64,000 nt of DNA from Prevotella sp. UBA2456 (GTDB lineage: Bacteria; Bacteroidota; Bacteroidia; Bacteroidales; Bacteroidaceae), in assembly GCA_002342415.1 (NCBI GenBank), contig DDPY01000054.1, positions 1 through 64,000 of the forward strand. The letters are read 5' to 3'. The notes under the pieces are model-generated. The model ran no database searches. It saw only the letters and a list, made by a program, of their open reading frames with translations, and was not told the origin of the DNA. A program made the position numbers and the translations under genes. Shown here piece after piece: positions 50,927-58,101 of this stretch (its first letter is position 1; each line of letters opens with the position of its first letter).

Positions 50927-51403
50927 ATGAAAACGATTAATTTGAAGACCATCGAGCAGAACGACAACGTGAGCCTATACTCTATTTGCTTCAACGGTAG
51001 TGACGTGTCAGAGTATGAGGACTTCTTGATGAAGTTCAAGGATAACTCTACGCTAAATTATGATTTTCAGCGCATACTCCTTGCATTGGAAAAGATTATT
51101 GACCGTGGCGCACTTGAACGGTTTTTCCGAATAGAAGGAAAGATGAATGACAGAGTTTCTGCTTTGGCTATCGACTCCAGAAAGTTGCGTCTGTATTGTC
51201 TGCGTATCTCTGACCAGATTCTCATAGTTGGGAATGGAGGCGTCAAGACCACACGGACTTACCAGGAGAATGAGCAACTGAGTGGCTATGTGATGGACTT
51301 GCAGCGTTTTGACGAGCTGTTGAAACAGGCTCAGCAGAACGGCAGCATTACAATTGAGAAGAACATGATAGTGGGAATAGACAACAAAGTTTTTGAGATA
51401 TGA
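50927..51403 (+). CDS. Probable toxin of a HigBA-like pair
   Basis: A 158-aa protein placed before an XRE-type antitoxin gene with an ATGA overlap (51400-51403), the HigB-HigA order. The middle (RFFRIEGKMNDRVSALAIDS, KLRLYCLRISDQILIVGNGG) resembles Gp49/RelE-type toxins with their Arg/Lys-rich strand. At 158 aa it is longer than classic HigB (~92). Toxicity is inferred from arrangement and fold similarity. Confidence 0.7.
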   Translation: MKTINLKTIEQNDNVSLYSICFNGSDVSEYEDFLMKFKDNSTLNYDFQRILLALEKIIDRGALERFFRIEGKMNDRVSALAIDSRKLRLYCLRISDQILIVGNGGVKTTRTYQENEQLSGYVMDLQRFDELLKQAQQNGSITIEKNMIVGIDNKVFEI

Positions 51404-51666
51404 TTACTAATCCGTTATTTCGCGAGTGTCTGGCAAACGTCTCAGATGAGACCCGTGCCGAGTTCAATCTCTCGTTTGAGATTGCAGACCGCATTGATGC
51501 CTTGCTGAAGAAGAAAGGTATCACACAGAAGGAGTTGGCCGCAAAGATGGGTAAGCGGGAGTCGGAAATCTCTAAATGGCTCACTGGTCGGCATAACTTC
51601 ACGACTAAAACCCTTGCTGGTATATCGCTGGCCCTCGGCGAACCAATCATTAGTGTGCCAGCATAA
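51400..51666 (+). CDS. XRE-family antitoxin (HigA-like)
   Basis: An 88-aa DNA-binding protein. The helix-turn-helix ITQKELAAKMGKRESEISKW (about 40-60) followed by LTGRHNFTTKTLAGISLALG is the XRE/HTH_3 domain. Overlap with the toxin gene couples their translation; the protein should neutralise the toxin and repress the promoter at 50896. Confidence 0.85.
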   Translation: MITNPLFRECLANVSDETRAEFNLSFEIADRIDALLKKKGITQKELAAKMGKRESEISKWLTGRHNFTTKTLAGISLALGEPIISVPA

Positions 51667-51681
51667 AGTTCTTCTATATCC

Positions 51682-51712
51682 AATGGGCTGTCGATTATCT
51701 CGTCAGCCCATT
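51682..51712 (+). terminator. Terminator of the HigBA-like pair
   Basis: AATGGGCTG / CAGCCCATT stem followed by ATTT. Confidence 0.75.
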
Positions 51713-51715
51713 ATT

Positions 51716-51742
51716 TGGGTCAGGGGACTCTCTGATCCGTTT
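51716..51742. repeat. GGGTCAGGGGACTCTGATCC repeat, copy 2
   Basis: GGGTCAGGGGACTCTCTGAT then CCGTTTT; copy 1 is at 50565. Confidence 0.8.
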
Positions 51743-51792
51743 TAGTAGTGTGATTCGGCGGAGGGGGCTATAGGCTGTCTTTCTCGCGCTCG
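51742..51792 (-). repeat. 51-bp direct repeat flanking the Fic gene, left copy
   Basis: TTAGTAGTGTGATTCGGCGG, AGGGGGCTATAGGCTGTCTT, TCTCGCGCTCG; differs by a few bases from 52747-52797. Confidence 0.9.
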
Positions 51793-51838
51793 TTAGTCAA
51801 TTCCTTATATAGCATGAGGCCTTTCACCGTCAGCAGAT
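51768..51838 (-). pseudogene. 3' fragment of a second HU-like gene
   Basis: The minus frame reads YLLTVKGLMLYKELTNEREK then DSL and stop; its end parallels the HU-like protein's LYKGITFEREKDSL. Only the C-terminus remains, and it overlaps the 3' end of the Fic gene in another frame. Confidence 0.6.
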
Positions 51839-52672
51839 AACTTCTGGTGGATCAATCATCATATAGCGATTCTTCAACGAATGGCTTTCTCCCAATAGCA
51901 GGTTGCGGAAGAATCGTATGAGGAAAGATTCGTCTGCAGCGATGCCTTTTGCTACATTGCGATAATTGGCACGTACCAAGGCGTTACGGAAATACCAGGA
52001 GTGGTTGGCGAAGAGTTCGTTGCTGACAGTGAAGCCAAGCATGCGCAGATACTTGATGGTGAAGAGTGCCGTTGTGCGGGTGTTGCCTTCCCTAAACGGA
52101 TGAATCTGCCACAGTCCAGACACAAAACGGGCTATATGCTCCACGGTCTTATCCTTGCTCAATCCGGTATAGTCAAACTGCCGCTCTTGGTCCAAGTCAT
52201 ACTCTATTGCCATTCGCAGGTCTTGCCAGCGGCCATAGAGCACGGAGTCGCCTCTGAGCACCCATTCCTTTTTCGAGATGTCATAGTCACGGAAGCGTCC
52301 GGCATGCTTGAATACTCCTTCGAAGATGGCTCTGTGGATGGCAGCCAAACCTGCTACGCTATAGGTGAAAGCATCCGTCTGAAGCAGTTTGGAGATGTTG
52401 CTCGACACGCGGTCAGCTTCTTCTTTATCCTCATCGCCAGCGTCGTGTGCCGTTCTTTTGACGTAATACTGCTTGACAAGTTCGCGTGCCTCGTCAATCG
52501 TAATCTCGCCTTCGATGTTCTTCCTGGCCGTTTCTCTCAGATAGTCAGACACTTTCAACCCGTCAACGGCTTGTAGGCCGATGGCAGTATTCCATGCCTC
52601 AGCACGTTCTCGCTGTGCCGGCTCGCCCTGACGTATATATTCGTCGAAATTCAAATATTCTTCATTCATCAT
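51830..52672 (-). CDS. Fic family protein
   Basis: A 280-aa Fic-domain protein, an enzyme class that transfers AMP (or another nucleotide part) to target proteins. The active-site motif is HPFREGNTRT (about 191-200), complete with the catalytic His; IHRAIFEGVFKHAGRFRDYD (about 111) is the conserved upstream core. A helical N-terminal part precedes it (ITIDEARELVKQYYV); whether it contains an inhibitory helix is not clear. It lies between two copies of an HU gene end, so it looks inserted. The last codons (DPPEVIC) lie at that junction. Confidence 0.9.
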   Translation of the reverse strand: MMNEEYLNFDEYIRQGEPAQRERAEAWNTAIGLQAVDGLKVSDYLRETARKNIEGEITIDEARELVKQYYVKRTAHDAGDEDKEEADRVSSNISKLLQTDAFTYSVAGLAAIHRAIFEGVFKHAGRFRDYDISKKEWVLRGDSVLYGRWQDLRMAIEYDLDQERQFDYTGLSKDKTVEHIARFVSGLWQIHPFREGNTRTTALFTIKYLRMLGFTVSNELFANHSWYFRNALVRANYRNVAKGIAADESFLIRFFRNLLLGESHSLKNRYMMIDPPEVIC

Positions 52673-52746
52673 GATTTGTTGTTTGGCTGTAAAATTACTG
52701 AAAAATATTCAGACATCGGTGCCTGCGGCTGCATTTTTACATTTTA

Positions 52747-52797
52747 TTAGTAGTGAGATTGGGCGGAGGGGGCTATAGACTGTCTTTCTCGCGCTCG
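52747..52797 (-). repeat. 51-bp direct repeat flanking the Fic gene, right copy
   Basis: TTAGTAGTGAGATTGGGCGG, AGGGGGCTATAGACTGTCTT, TCTCGCGCTCG; it includes the last codons of the HU-like gene. Confidence 0.9.
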
Positions 52798-53165
52798 AAG
52801 GTGATGCCCTTGTAGAGTTCGGGACTGCCGCCCTCGCTCTCTGGGATGAAGTGGAGACGGACACCGCGGATGTGCTTTTTGGCGCGGAATTGCTTGGGAT
52901 CGTCCACCTTCTCGCTCTCTATCTCGAGCTTCAACAGTCCGATGCCTGCCAGACGCACCTTGTCGCCCATCTGCAAGCGGCGCATCACTACTTCGCCCAT
53001 CGCCATCATCAGTCCCTCCATCGTGCCTGCAGAGAGGGTGGTGCCCCGACAGGCTTCCTTGGCTATCACTTTGCTGTCTACTGTCTGGTTGTGGACAGCT
53101 ACTGCCTTGTATTTGCCGAATGTGGGCAGGGTGGGCTTTGTTTCTTTCTTGATTTTGTATCTCAT
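52773..53165 (-). CDS. HU-like DNA-binding protein (HU-HIG type)
   Basis: A 130-aa protein of the Bacteroidetes HU-like family with its C-terminal extension. The DNA-bending HU core is seen in SKVIAKEACRGTTLSAGTME (about 31) and LQMGDKVRLAGIGLLKLEIE (about 65); the C-terminal extension (VRLHFIPESEGGSPELYKGI) is an HIG-type tail. It is divergent from the VirE-like gene, with the repeat array between; in Bacteroidetes such HU-like genes often sit next to VirE/DUF3874 genes. Confidence 0.88.
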   Translation of the reverse strand: MRYKIKKETKPTLPTFGKYKAVAVHNQTVDSKVIAKEACRGTTLSAGTMEGLMMAMGEVVMRRLQMGDKVRLAGIGLLKLEIESEKVDDPKQFRAKKHIRGVRLHFIPESEGGSPELYKGITFEREKDSL

Positions 53166-53189
53166 CGTGCGTTGTGTTTGATTTCGATT

Positions 53190-53198
53190 GCAAATTTA
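53190..53198 (-). promoter_or_regulatory. Promoter of HU-like gene (-7 element)
   Basis: Minus-strand TAAATTTGC. An imperfect copy of the 16-bp palindrome (ATTCTCTAGAAAAT, about 53225-53238) lies just upstream. Confidence 0.6.
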
Positions 53199-53291
53199 CT
53201 GATTTTCTCCGAAAAACTTTCCTATTCTCTAGAAAATATTTTGTTTTTCTGTTTTTCTCCTGTCTTTGATTCATTTCAAAATCTTATATTA

Positions 53292-53396
53292 GCCTACATG
53301 CCTACATAAATTATAGTAAAAGCCCTGTATTTTCTATGTTTTCTTATAGTATAAGCCTACATAAAGCCTACATAAAACCTACATATTGCCTACATG
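53292..53396 (+). repeat. Origin-like array, left arm: six GCCTACATA repeats
   Basis: GCCTACATA/G at about 53292, 53300, 53355, 53366, 53378 (ACCTACATA) and 53388, all in one orientation, in AT-rich DNA. Confidence 0.9.
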
Positions 53397-53493
53397 TTTT
53401 TGGCAAAATACCTGCATATTCCTTGCTTTCCGTAGGGATGTGGGAGATTCGAAAAGCCGTTGTCTATGAGTTCTTGATGATACATATCTTTTA

Positions 53494-53509
53494 AATTCTC
53501 TAGAGAATT
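53494..53509. repeat. 16-bp perfect palindrome, site 1
   Basis: AATTCTCTAGAGAATT; it lies close to the midpoint between the two repeat arms. Confidence 0.95.
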
Positions 53510-53558
53510 GTAGAGCCAGACGTAATGTATGTGCTGACGGAAGGCGATGTAACCGTTT

Positions 53559-53574
53559 AATTCTCTAGAGAATT
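53559..53574. repeat. 16-bp perfect palindrome, site 2
   Basis: AATTCTCTAGAGAATT again, 65 bases from site 1. A 71-codon minus-strand frame (53390-53605) spans both sites; I do not recognise it and do not call it a gene. Confidence 0.95.
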
Positions 53575-53614
53575 GATATGATTGGCTGCGTTTGAATAGT
53601 TGCAAGCGTCAGTC

Positions 53615-53719
53615 TATGTAGGCTTATGTAGGCTTTATGTAGGCTTTATGTATGCTTGTGAATGCGTGAAATGCCGATAAACACTGGAGTTTTGCCACTT
53701 TCTATGTAGGCATGTAGGC
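53615..53719 (-). repeat. Origin-like array, right arm: six TATGTAGGC repeats
   Basis: TATGTAGGC at about 53615, 53625, 53636, 53647 (TATGTATGC), 53703 and 53711 (CATGTAGGC), opposite in orientation to the left arm. Confidence 0.9.
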
Positions 53720-53744
53720 TTTTTTGGAAATTCCGCAAATTATT

Positions 53745-53776
53745 TTTGGAATTACGTTATTTTTTTAGTACCTTTG
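53745..53776 (+). promoter_or_regulatory. Promoter of VirE-like gene
   Basis: TTTG at 53745-53748 and TACCTTTG at 53769-53776, 20 bases apart, right beside the right arm of the array. Confidence 0.75.
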
Positions 53777-53829
53777 TGGGAGTTTTTGAAGAGAATGACT
53801 ATTGAACTATTAATCTTGTAATTAGTATT

Positions 53830-55944
53830 ATGAAAGTAACTTTTCTGAAGAAAGACGGTAAAAAGGAAGTAATCAACCGTGTGGAGGTGGGCGCAATAGC
53901 CACAGCCATCAAAGCGGGCTCGATGGAACATGCGGTAACGAGGTTTCGTGAGCTGTATCACTTGATGAGCATCCACAGAAAGGCCGACGGGCAGATAGTG
54001 ACCAACTGGGTAGGAGGTGTCCGGCTGCCGCGCATCTGCTTTGCTGCTGACTACCGGATGCTGAAGGGCGAGTGGCGGATGATGGCCTACAGCGGGCTTG
54101 TCGTGCTGGAGGTGAACGACTTGCCGACCTACGAGAAGGCGGTGGAAATCAGGGAGCTGGCTAAGCAAATGCCAGAAACGATGCTTTGTTTTCTGGGTGG
54201 TTCGGGTCGCAGCGTGAAGATTGTGTGCCGTGGTGAACTCTTTGGAGGCGGACTGCCGGAAGGGGAGGCGGAGATACGCCAGTTTCATCTGAATCTGTAC
54301 AACACAGCGCGCCGGGCTTACCAGAACCAGTTTGGTTTTGACATCGAGTTTCTGGAGCCGCTGTTGACGCGTACCGTATATATGAGTGCCGATCCGGAGA
54401 TGGGCATCAATATGCAGGCGCGTCCGTTCTATGCCGATACGGAGCACCACGAACAGCCTCAGCCCGTCAGCATCAGTCGCGAGGAGGATGTATTGATGCC
54501 TGGGCGCACCGTCACCAGGACCTATCACCTGAACTGGACGTTTATTGTGGAGACCATCATGGGCCATTATTTTGACCTGCCCGATGAAGACAAGACGGCC
54601 AAGCTGCTGATGCAGATAGCCTCGGCGTGTCTGGATCAGGGCATCCCCCTAGCTCACGCACAAGGCATGACCCTGCTGCACCCTGTGCTGAACACCGACC
54701 GGCTGTTGGTGGAGAAGATTTTCCAGACGGTGTATAGTGTGGCAGAGCAGGAGAATTATCGCAAGACGCATAAGATAAGACCCCTGAAGAGTGTGCCCGA
54801 CGATACGCTCAATCAGATAAGGACGGAGATATTCCTCAATTCGCATTATGAAATGCGCAAGAACCTGCTGACCGGCGTGGCTGAATATCGTAAGAAATTC
54901 TCTGACAACCAGGACTTTAAGCCCCTTACCCAAGAGGTGCGCAACAGTATGTCGCTCACGGCAACGGAAATGGGGCTGAAGGGCTTTGACAAGAACATGA
55001 ACCGATTCATCGACTCGATGCATATCGAGCAGTACGACCCCGTGAACCAATGGCTCGACAAACTGCCTAAATGGGACGGGAAGGACAGAATCGGGGAGCT
55101 GGCACAGCGTGTTCCTACCGATCAGCCGCAATGGGAGAAATATCTGCGCTACTGGTTGGTGGGGATGGTGGCACAATGGCGAGAGAGCGACCGCCAGCTG
55201 ACGGGTAACGCGCTGACACCGTTGCTGATAGGGCGGCAAGGGTGTGGCAAGACGCGATTCTGCAAGATACTGCTGCCCGAGGAACTGCGCGACTACTACA
55301 ACGACAAGATTAACTTCAAAAACGAGTTCGACCTGAACATTGCGCTGACCTCGTTTGCTCTGATCAATATCGACGAATTTGACAAGACTACATCGTCGCA
55401 GCAAATTGTACTGAAATACCTGCTCTCGTCAGCCGATGTCAAGTTCCGTCCACCTTACGGCAAGACCATCAAGCAGTTCCGCCGATACACCTCGTTCATA
55501 GGAACGACCAACCAGATGAAACCGCTGGTGGACCCCACGGGCTCACGCCGTTTCGTATGTGTGGGCGTGACAGGTAATATCAATTTTGAAGACACCATCA
55601 ACCACCCGCAACTCTATGCCCAGGCGCTCCATCTCTTTAACGCAGGTGAGCGCTATTGGCTGGACGAAGCCGAGATACAGACGCTGATCAAGGAGAACGA
55701 GCCCTTCCAGAAATTGAACGACCTGGTAGAGATGATAGGCGAAACCTTCAGTCGGCCAGAGGATGATGTAAACGGCAAGTGGCTGAGTCTGAGCGACATC
55801 AGTGACATCTTGTCCCGCCACTATCCCAGTTTCGACCCTGACACCCCATTCCAGAAAATCGGAAATGCCCTGAACGACGTGCAGTTCAACTTCAGGAGCA
55901 AGCGTACGATGAAGCACATGGAATACTGGTTGACAGAGAAATAA
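53830..55944 (+). CDS. VirE/D5-type primase-helicase (DUF3874 family)
   Basis: A 704-aa protein. The N-terminal ~200 residues are a BT4734-like/VirE-N module with a primase-type look (MLCFLGGSGRSVKIVCRGEL). The central VirE-type AAA+ ATPase has Walker A LLIGRQGCGKTRFC (about 463-476), Walker B INIDEFDKTT (about 513) and sensor FIGTTNQM; the end (SDISDILSRHYPSF) fits the DUF3874 C-terminus. Such proteins act in phage and plasmid replication initiation and also occur as multicopy chromosomal genes in Bacteroidetes. The repeat array in front and the divergent HU-like gene suggest it works on that DNA. A terminator follows. Confidence 0.85.
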   Translation: MKVTFLKKDGKKEVINRVEVGAIATAIKAGSMEHAVTRFRELYHLMSIHRKADGQIVTNWVGGVRLPRICFAADYRMLKGEWRMMAYSGLVVLEVNDLPTYEKAVEIRELAKQMPETMLCFLGGSGRSVKIVCRGELFGGGLPEGEAEIRQFHLNLYNTARRAYQNQFGFDIEFLEPLLTRTVYMSADPEMGINMQARPFYADTEHHEQPQPVSISREEDVLMPGRTVTRTYHLNWTFIVETIMGHYFDLPDEDKTAKLLMQIASACLDQGIPLAHAQGMTLLHPVLNTDRLLVEKIFQTVYSVAEQENYRKTHKIRPLKSVPDDTLNQIRTEIFLNSHYEMRKNLLTGVAEYRKKFSDNQDFKPLTQEVRNSMSLTATEMGLKGFDKNMNRFIDSMHIEQYDPVNQWLDKLPKWDGKDRIGELAQRVPTDQPQWEKYLRYWLVGMVAQWRESDRQLTGNALTPLLIGRQGCGKTRFCKILLPEELRDYYNDKINFKNEFDLNIALTSFALINIDEFDKTTSSQQIVLKYLLSSADVKFRPPYGKTIKQFRRYTSFIGTTNQMKPLVDPTGSRRFVCVGVTGNINFEDTINHPQLYAQALHLFNAGERYWLDEAEIQTLIKENEPFQKLNDLVEMIGETFSRPEDDVNGKWLSLSDISDILSRHYPSFDPDTPFQKIGNALNDVQFNFRSKRTMKHMEYWLTEK

Positions 55945-55987
55945 AGCAATGAGGGTGTGCCCAAATAGGCACACCCTCATTGCTTTT
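55943..55987. terminator. Two-way terminator between the VirE-like gene and dnaK
   Basis: Perfect 19-bp stem AAAGCAATGAGGGTGTGCC / GGCACACCCTCATTGCTTT with T- and A-runs on the two sides. Confidence 0.95.
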
Positions 55988-56009
55988 CTAATGATTTACT
56001 TATCGGCTC

Positions 56010-57935
56010 TTACTTCACCTCCTCGAAGTCGGCATCCTGGATATTGTCATCCTTGGGGGCGCCTTGCTGCTGGGCTTGCTGCTGGCCGGCGAAGGGATTG
56101 TCCTGAGGACCAGCCTGCGCGCCCTGGGCACCTGCGCCCTGATACATCTGCTGTGAGGCTGTCTGCCAAGCGGTGTTGAGGGCAGCCATAGCGGTGTCGA
56201 TGGCGTTGATGTCGCCAGCCTTGTGGGCATCCTTCAGCTGCTGGAGGGCCTGCTCGATGGCGGGCTTGTGCTGGGCGGGGATCTTGTCGCCAATCTCCTT
56301 CAGCTGGTTCTCGGTCTGGAAGATCATCGAGTCAGCCTGATTCATCTTGTCCACGCGCTCGCGCTCCTTCTTGTCAGCCTCGGCGTTCTGCTCAGCCTCT
56401 GCCTTCATGCGGTTGATCTCGTCCTGTGACAGACCGCTGGAAGCCTCGATGCGGATGGCCTGCTCCTTGCCTGTAGCCTTATCCTTGGCCGATACCTTCA
56501 GGATACCGTTGGCATCGATGTCGAAGGTAACCTCAATCTGAGGGATTCCACGACGGGCAGGAGCGATACCAGTCAGGTTGAAGATACCCAGCTGCTTGTT
56601 CTGTGCAGCCATGGGGCGCTCACCCTGCAGCACGCGGATGGTTACCTCGGTCTGGTTGTCGGCAGCGGTAGAGAATACCTCGCTCTTCTTGCACGGAATA
56701 GTGGTGTTAGCCTCAATCAGCTTGGTCATCACGCCACCCATTGTCTCGATACCCAGTGTCAGCGGGGTTACGTCGAGCAGTACGATGTCGCCTACGCCAC
56801 CTTCCTTGTTCAGGATGGCACCCTGGATAGAAGCACCTACGGCTACCACCTCGTCGGGGTTGACACCCTTTGAAGGCTCCTTGCCGAAGTAGTTCTTGAC
56901 GAGCTCCTGTACGGCAGGGATACGGCTCGAACCACCTACGAGGATTACCTCGTCGATATCGGCAGTGTTCAGCTTGGCATCAGCGATAGCTTTCTGACAG
57001 GGAGCCAGACAAGCCTGGATGAGTCCGTGAGCCAGCTGCTCGAACTTGGCACGAGTGAGGGTCTTCACCAAGTGCTTAGGTACACCGCCTACAGGCATGA
57101 TGTAGGGCAGGTTGATTTCTGTTGAGGTTGAAGAAGACAGTTCAATCTTAGCCTTCTCGGCAGCCTCTTTCAAGCGCTGCATAGCCATCGGGTCGGCCTT
57201 CAGGTCGGCACCCTCGTCGTTGCGGAACTCGTCTACCAACCAGTCGATGATAACCTGATCGAAGTCGTCACCACCCAGGTGAGTATCACCATTGGTAGAG
57301 AGCACCTCGAAGACACCACCGCCGAACTCGAGGATAGAGATATCGAACGTACCACCACCGAGGTCGAAGACGGCAATCTTCATATCCTTGTTGGCCTTGT
57401 CGACACCGTATGCCAAAGCGGCAGCTGTAGGCTCGTTGACAATACGGCGCACGTTGAGGCCTGCAATCTGTCCGGCCTCCTTGGTGGCCTGACGCTGAGA
57501 GTCAGAGAAGTAGGCAGGCACGGTGATGACAGCATCGGTCACCTCCTGTCCCAGATAGTCCTCGGCGGTCTTCTTCATCTTCTGCAGAATCATGGCCGAG
57601 ATTTCCTGCGGTGTGTACTTACGACCGTCGATGTCGACACGAGGATAGCCGCCCTCGTTGACTACAGAATAAGGTACGCGCGAGATTTCCTTCTCGGTCT
57701 GCTGCCAGTTCTCACCCATGAAGCGCTTGATAGAGTAGACGGTCTTCTTGGGGTTGGTGATGGCCTGACGCTTGGCGGGGTCGCCAATCTTGCGCTCACC
57801 ATTGTCTACGAAGCCAACGACAGAGGGCGTTGTGCGCTTACCCTCACTGTTAGCGATTACTACGGGCTCGTTACCTTCGAAAACGGCAACGCAGCTGTTG
57901 GTTGTTCCTAAATCGATTCCAATAATCTTTCCCAT
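56010..57935 (-). CDS. dnaK: Chaperone DnaK (Hsp70)
   Basis: A 641-aa cytosolic Hsp70. The ATPase start MGKIIGIDLGTTNSCVAVFE, the signatures IFDLGGGTFD-like (VFDLGGGTFDISIL) and ILVGGSSRIPAV, the linker DVTPLTLGIET and the disordered Gln/Gly tail ending DADFEEVK are all typical. The true start is at 57935; the ~36 codons upstream in the same frame lie in the AT-rich leader. dnaJ/grpE are not adjacent. Confidence 0.97.
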   Translation of the reverse strand: MGKIIGIDLGTTNSCVAVFEGNEPVVIANSEGKRTTPSVVGFVDNGERKIGDPAKRQAITNPKKTVYSIKRFMGENWQQTEKEISRVPYSVVNEGGYPRVDIDGRKYTPQEISAMILQKMKKTAEDYLGQEVTDAVITVPAYFSDSQRQATKEAGQIAGLNVRRIVNEPTAAALAYGVDKANKDMKIAVFDLGGGTFDISILEFGGGVFEVLSTNGDTHLGGDDFDQVIIDWLVDEFRNDEGADLKADPMAMQRLKEAAEKAKIELSSSTSTEINLPYIMPVGGVPKHLVKTLTRAKFEQLAHGLIQACLAPCQKAIADAKLNTADIDEVILVGGSSRIPAVQELVKNYFGKEPSKGVNPDEVVAVGASIQGAILNKEGGVGDIVLLDVTPLTLGIETMGGVMTKLIEANTTIPCKKSEVFSTAADNQTEVTIRVLQGERPMAAQNKQLGIFNLTGIAPARRGIPQIEVTFDIDANGILKVSAKDKATGKEQAIRIEASSGLSQDEINRMKAEAEQNAEADKKERERVDKMNQADSMIFQTENQLKEIGDKIPAQHKPAIEQALQQLKDAHKAGDINAIDTAMAALNTAWQTASQQMYQGAGAQGAQAGPQDNPFAGQQQAQQQGAPKDDNIQDADFEEVK

Positions 57936-58033
57936 AATTTTATTTCTTTTTAGTTTATTATTTTCAATATGTGACACTGACAAGATAGCAAAGCATGTGC
58001 CAAAAACAAATTTTTTTAATAATATTGTGACAT

Positions 58034-58068
58034 TTTGGCACAAGTATCAAAAATAATTTGTATCTTTG
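58034..58068 (+). promoter_or_regulatory. Promoter of the 467-aa secreted protein
   Basis: TTTG at 58034-58037 and TATCTTTG at 58061-58068. Confidence 0.65.
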
Positions 58069-58101
58069 TCGGCAGATTATCGATAATAGACTAAAAATAT
58101 C

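Noticed and set aside
53390..53605. 71-codon minus-strand ORF between the array arms
   Set aside because: It covers both 16-bp palindromes, has no promoter and no recognisable feature; more likely part of the control DNA.
53292..53719. CRISPR-like array
   Set aside because: The repeats are only 9 bp, spaced irregularly, and the two halves are in opposite orientation; no cas genes nearby.
57936..58043. 36-codon N-terminal extension of DnaK
   Set aside because: Hsp70 proteins begin at MGKIIGIDLGTT; the upstream part is AT-rich leader.
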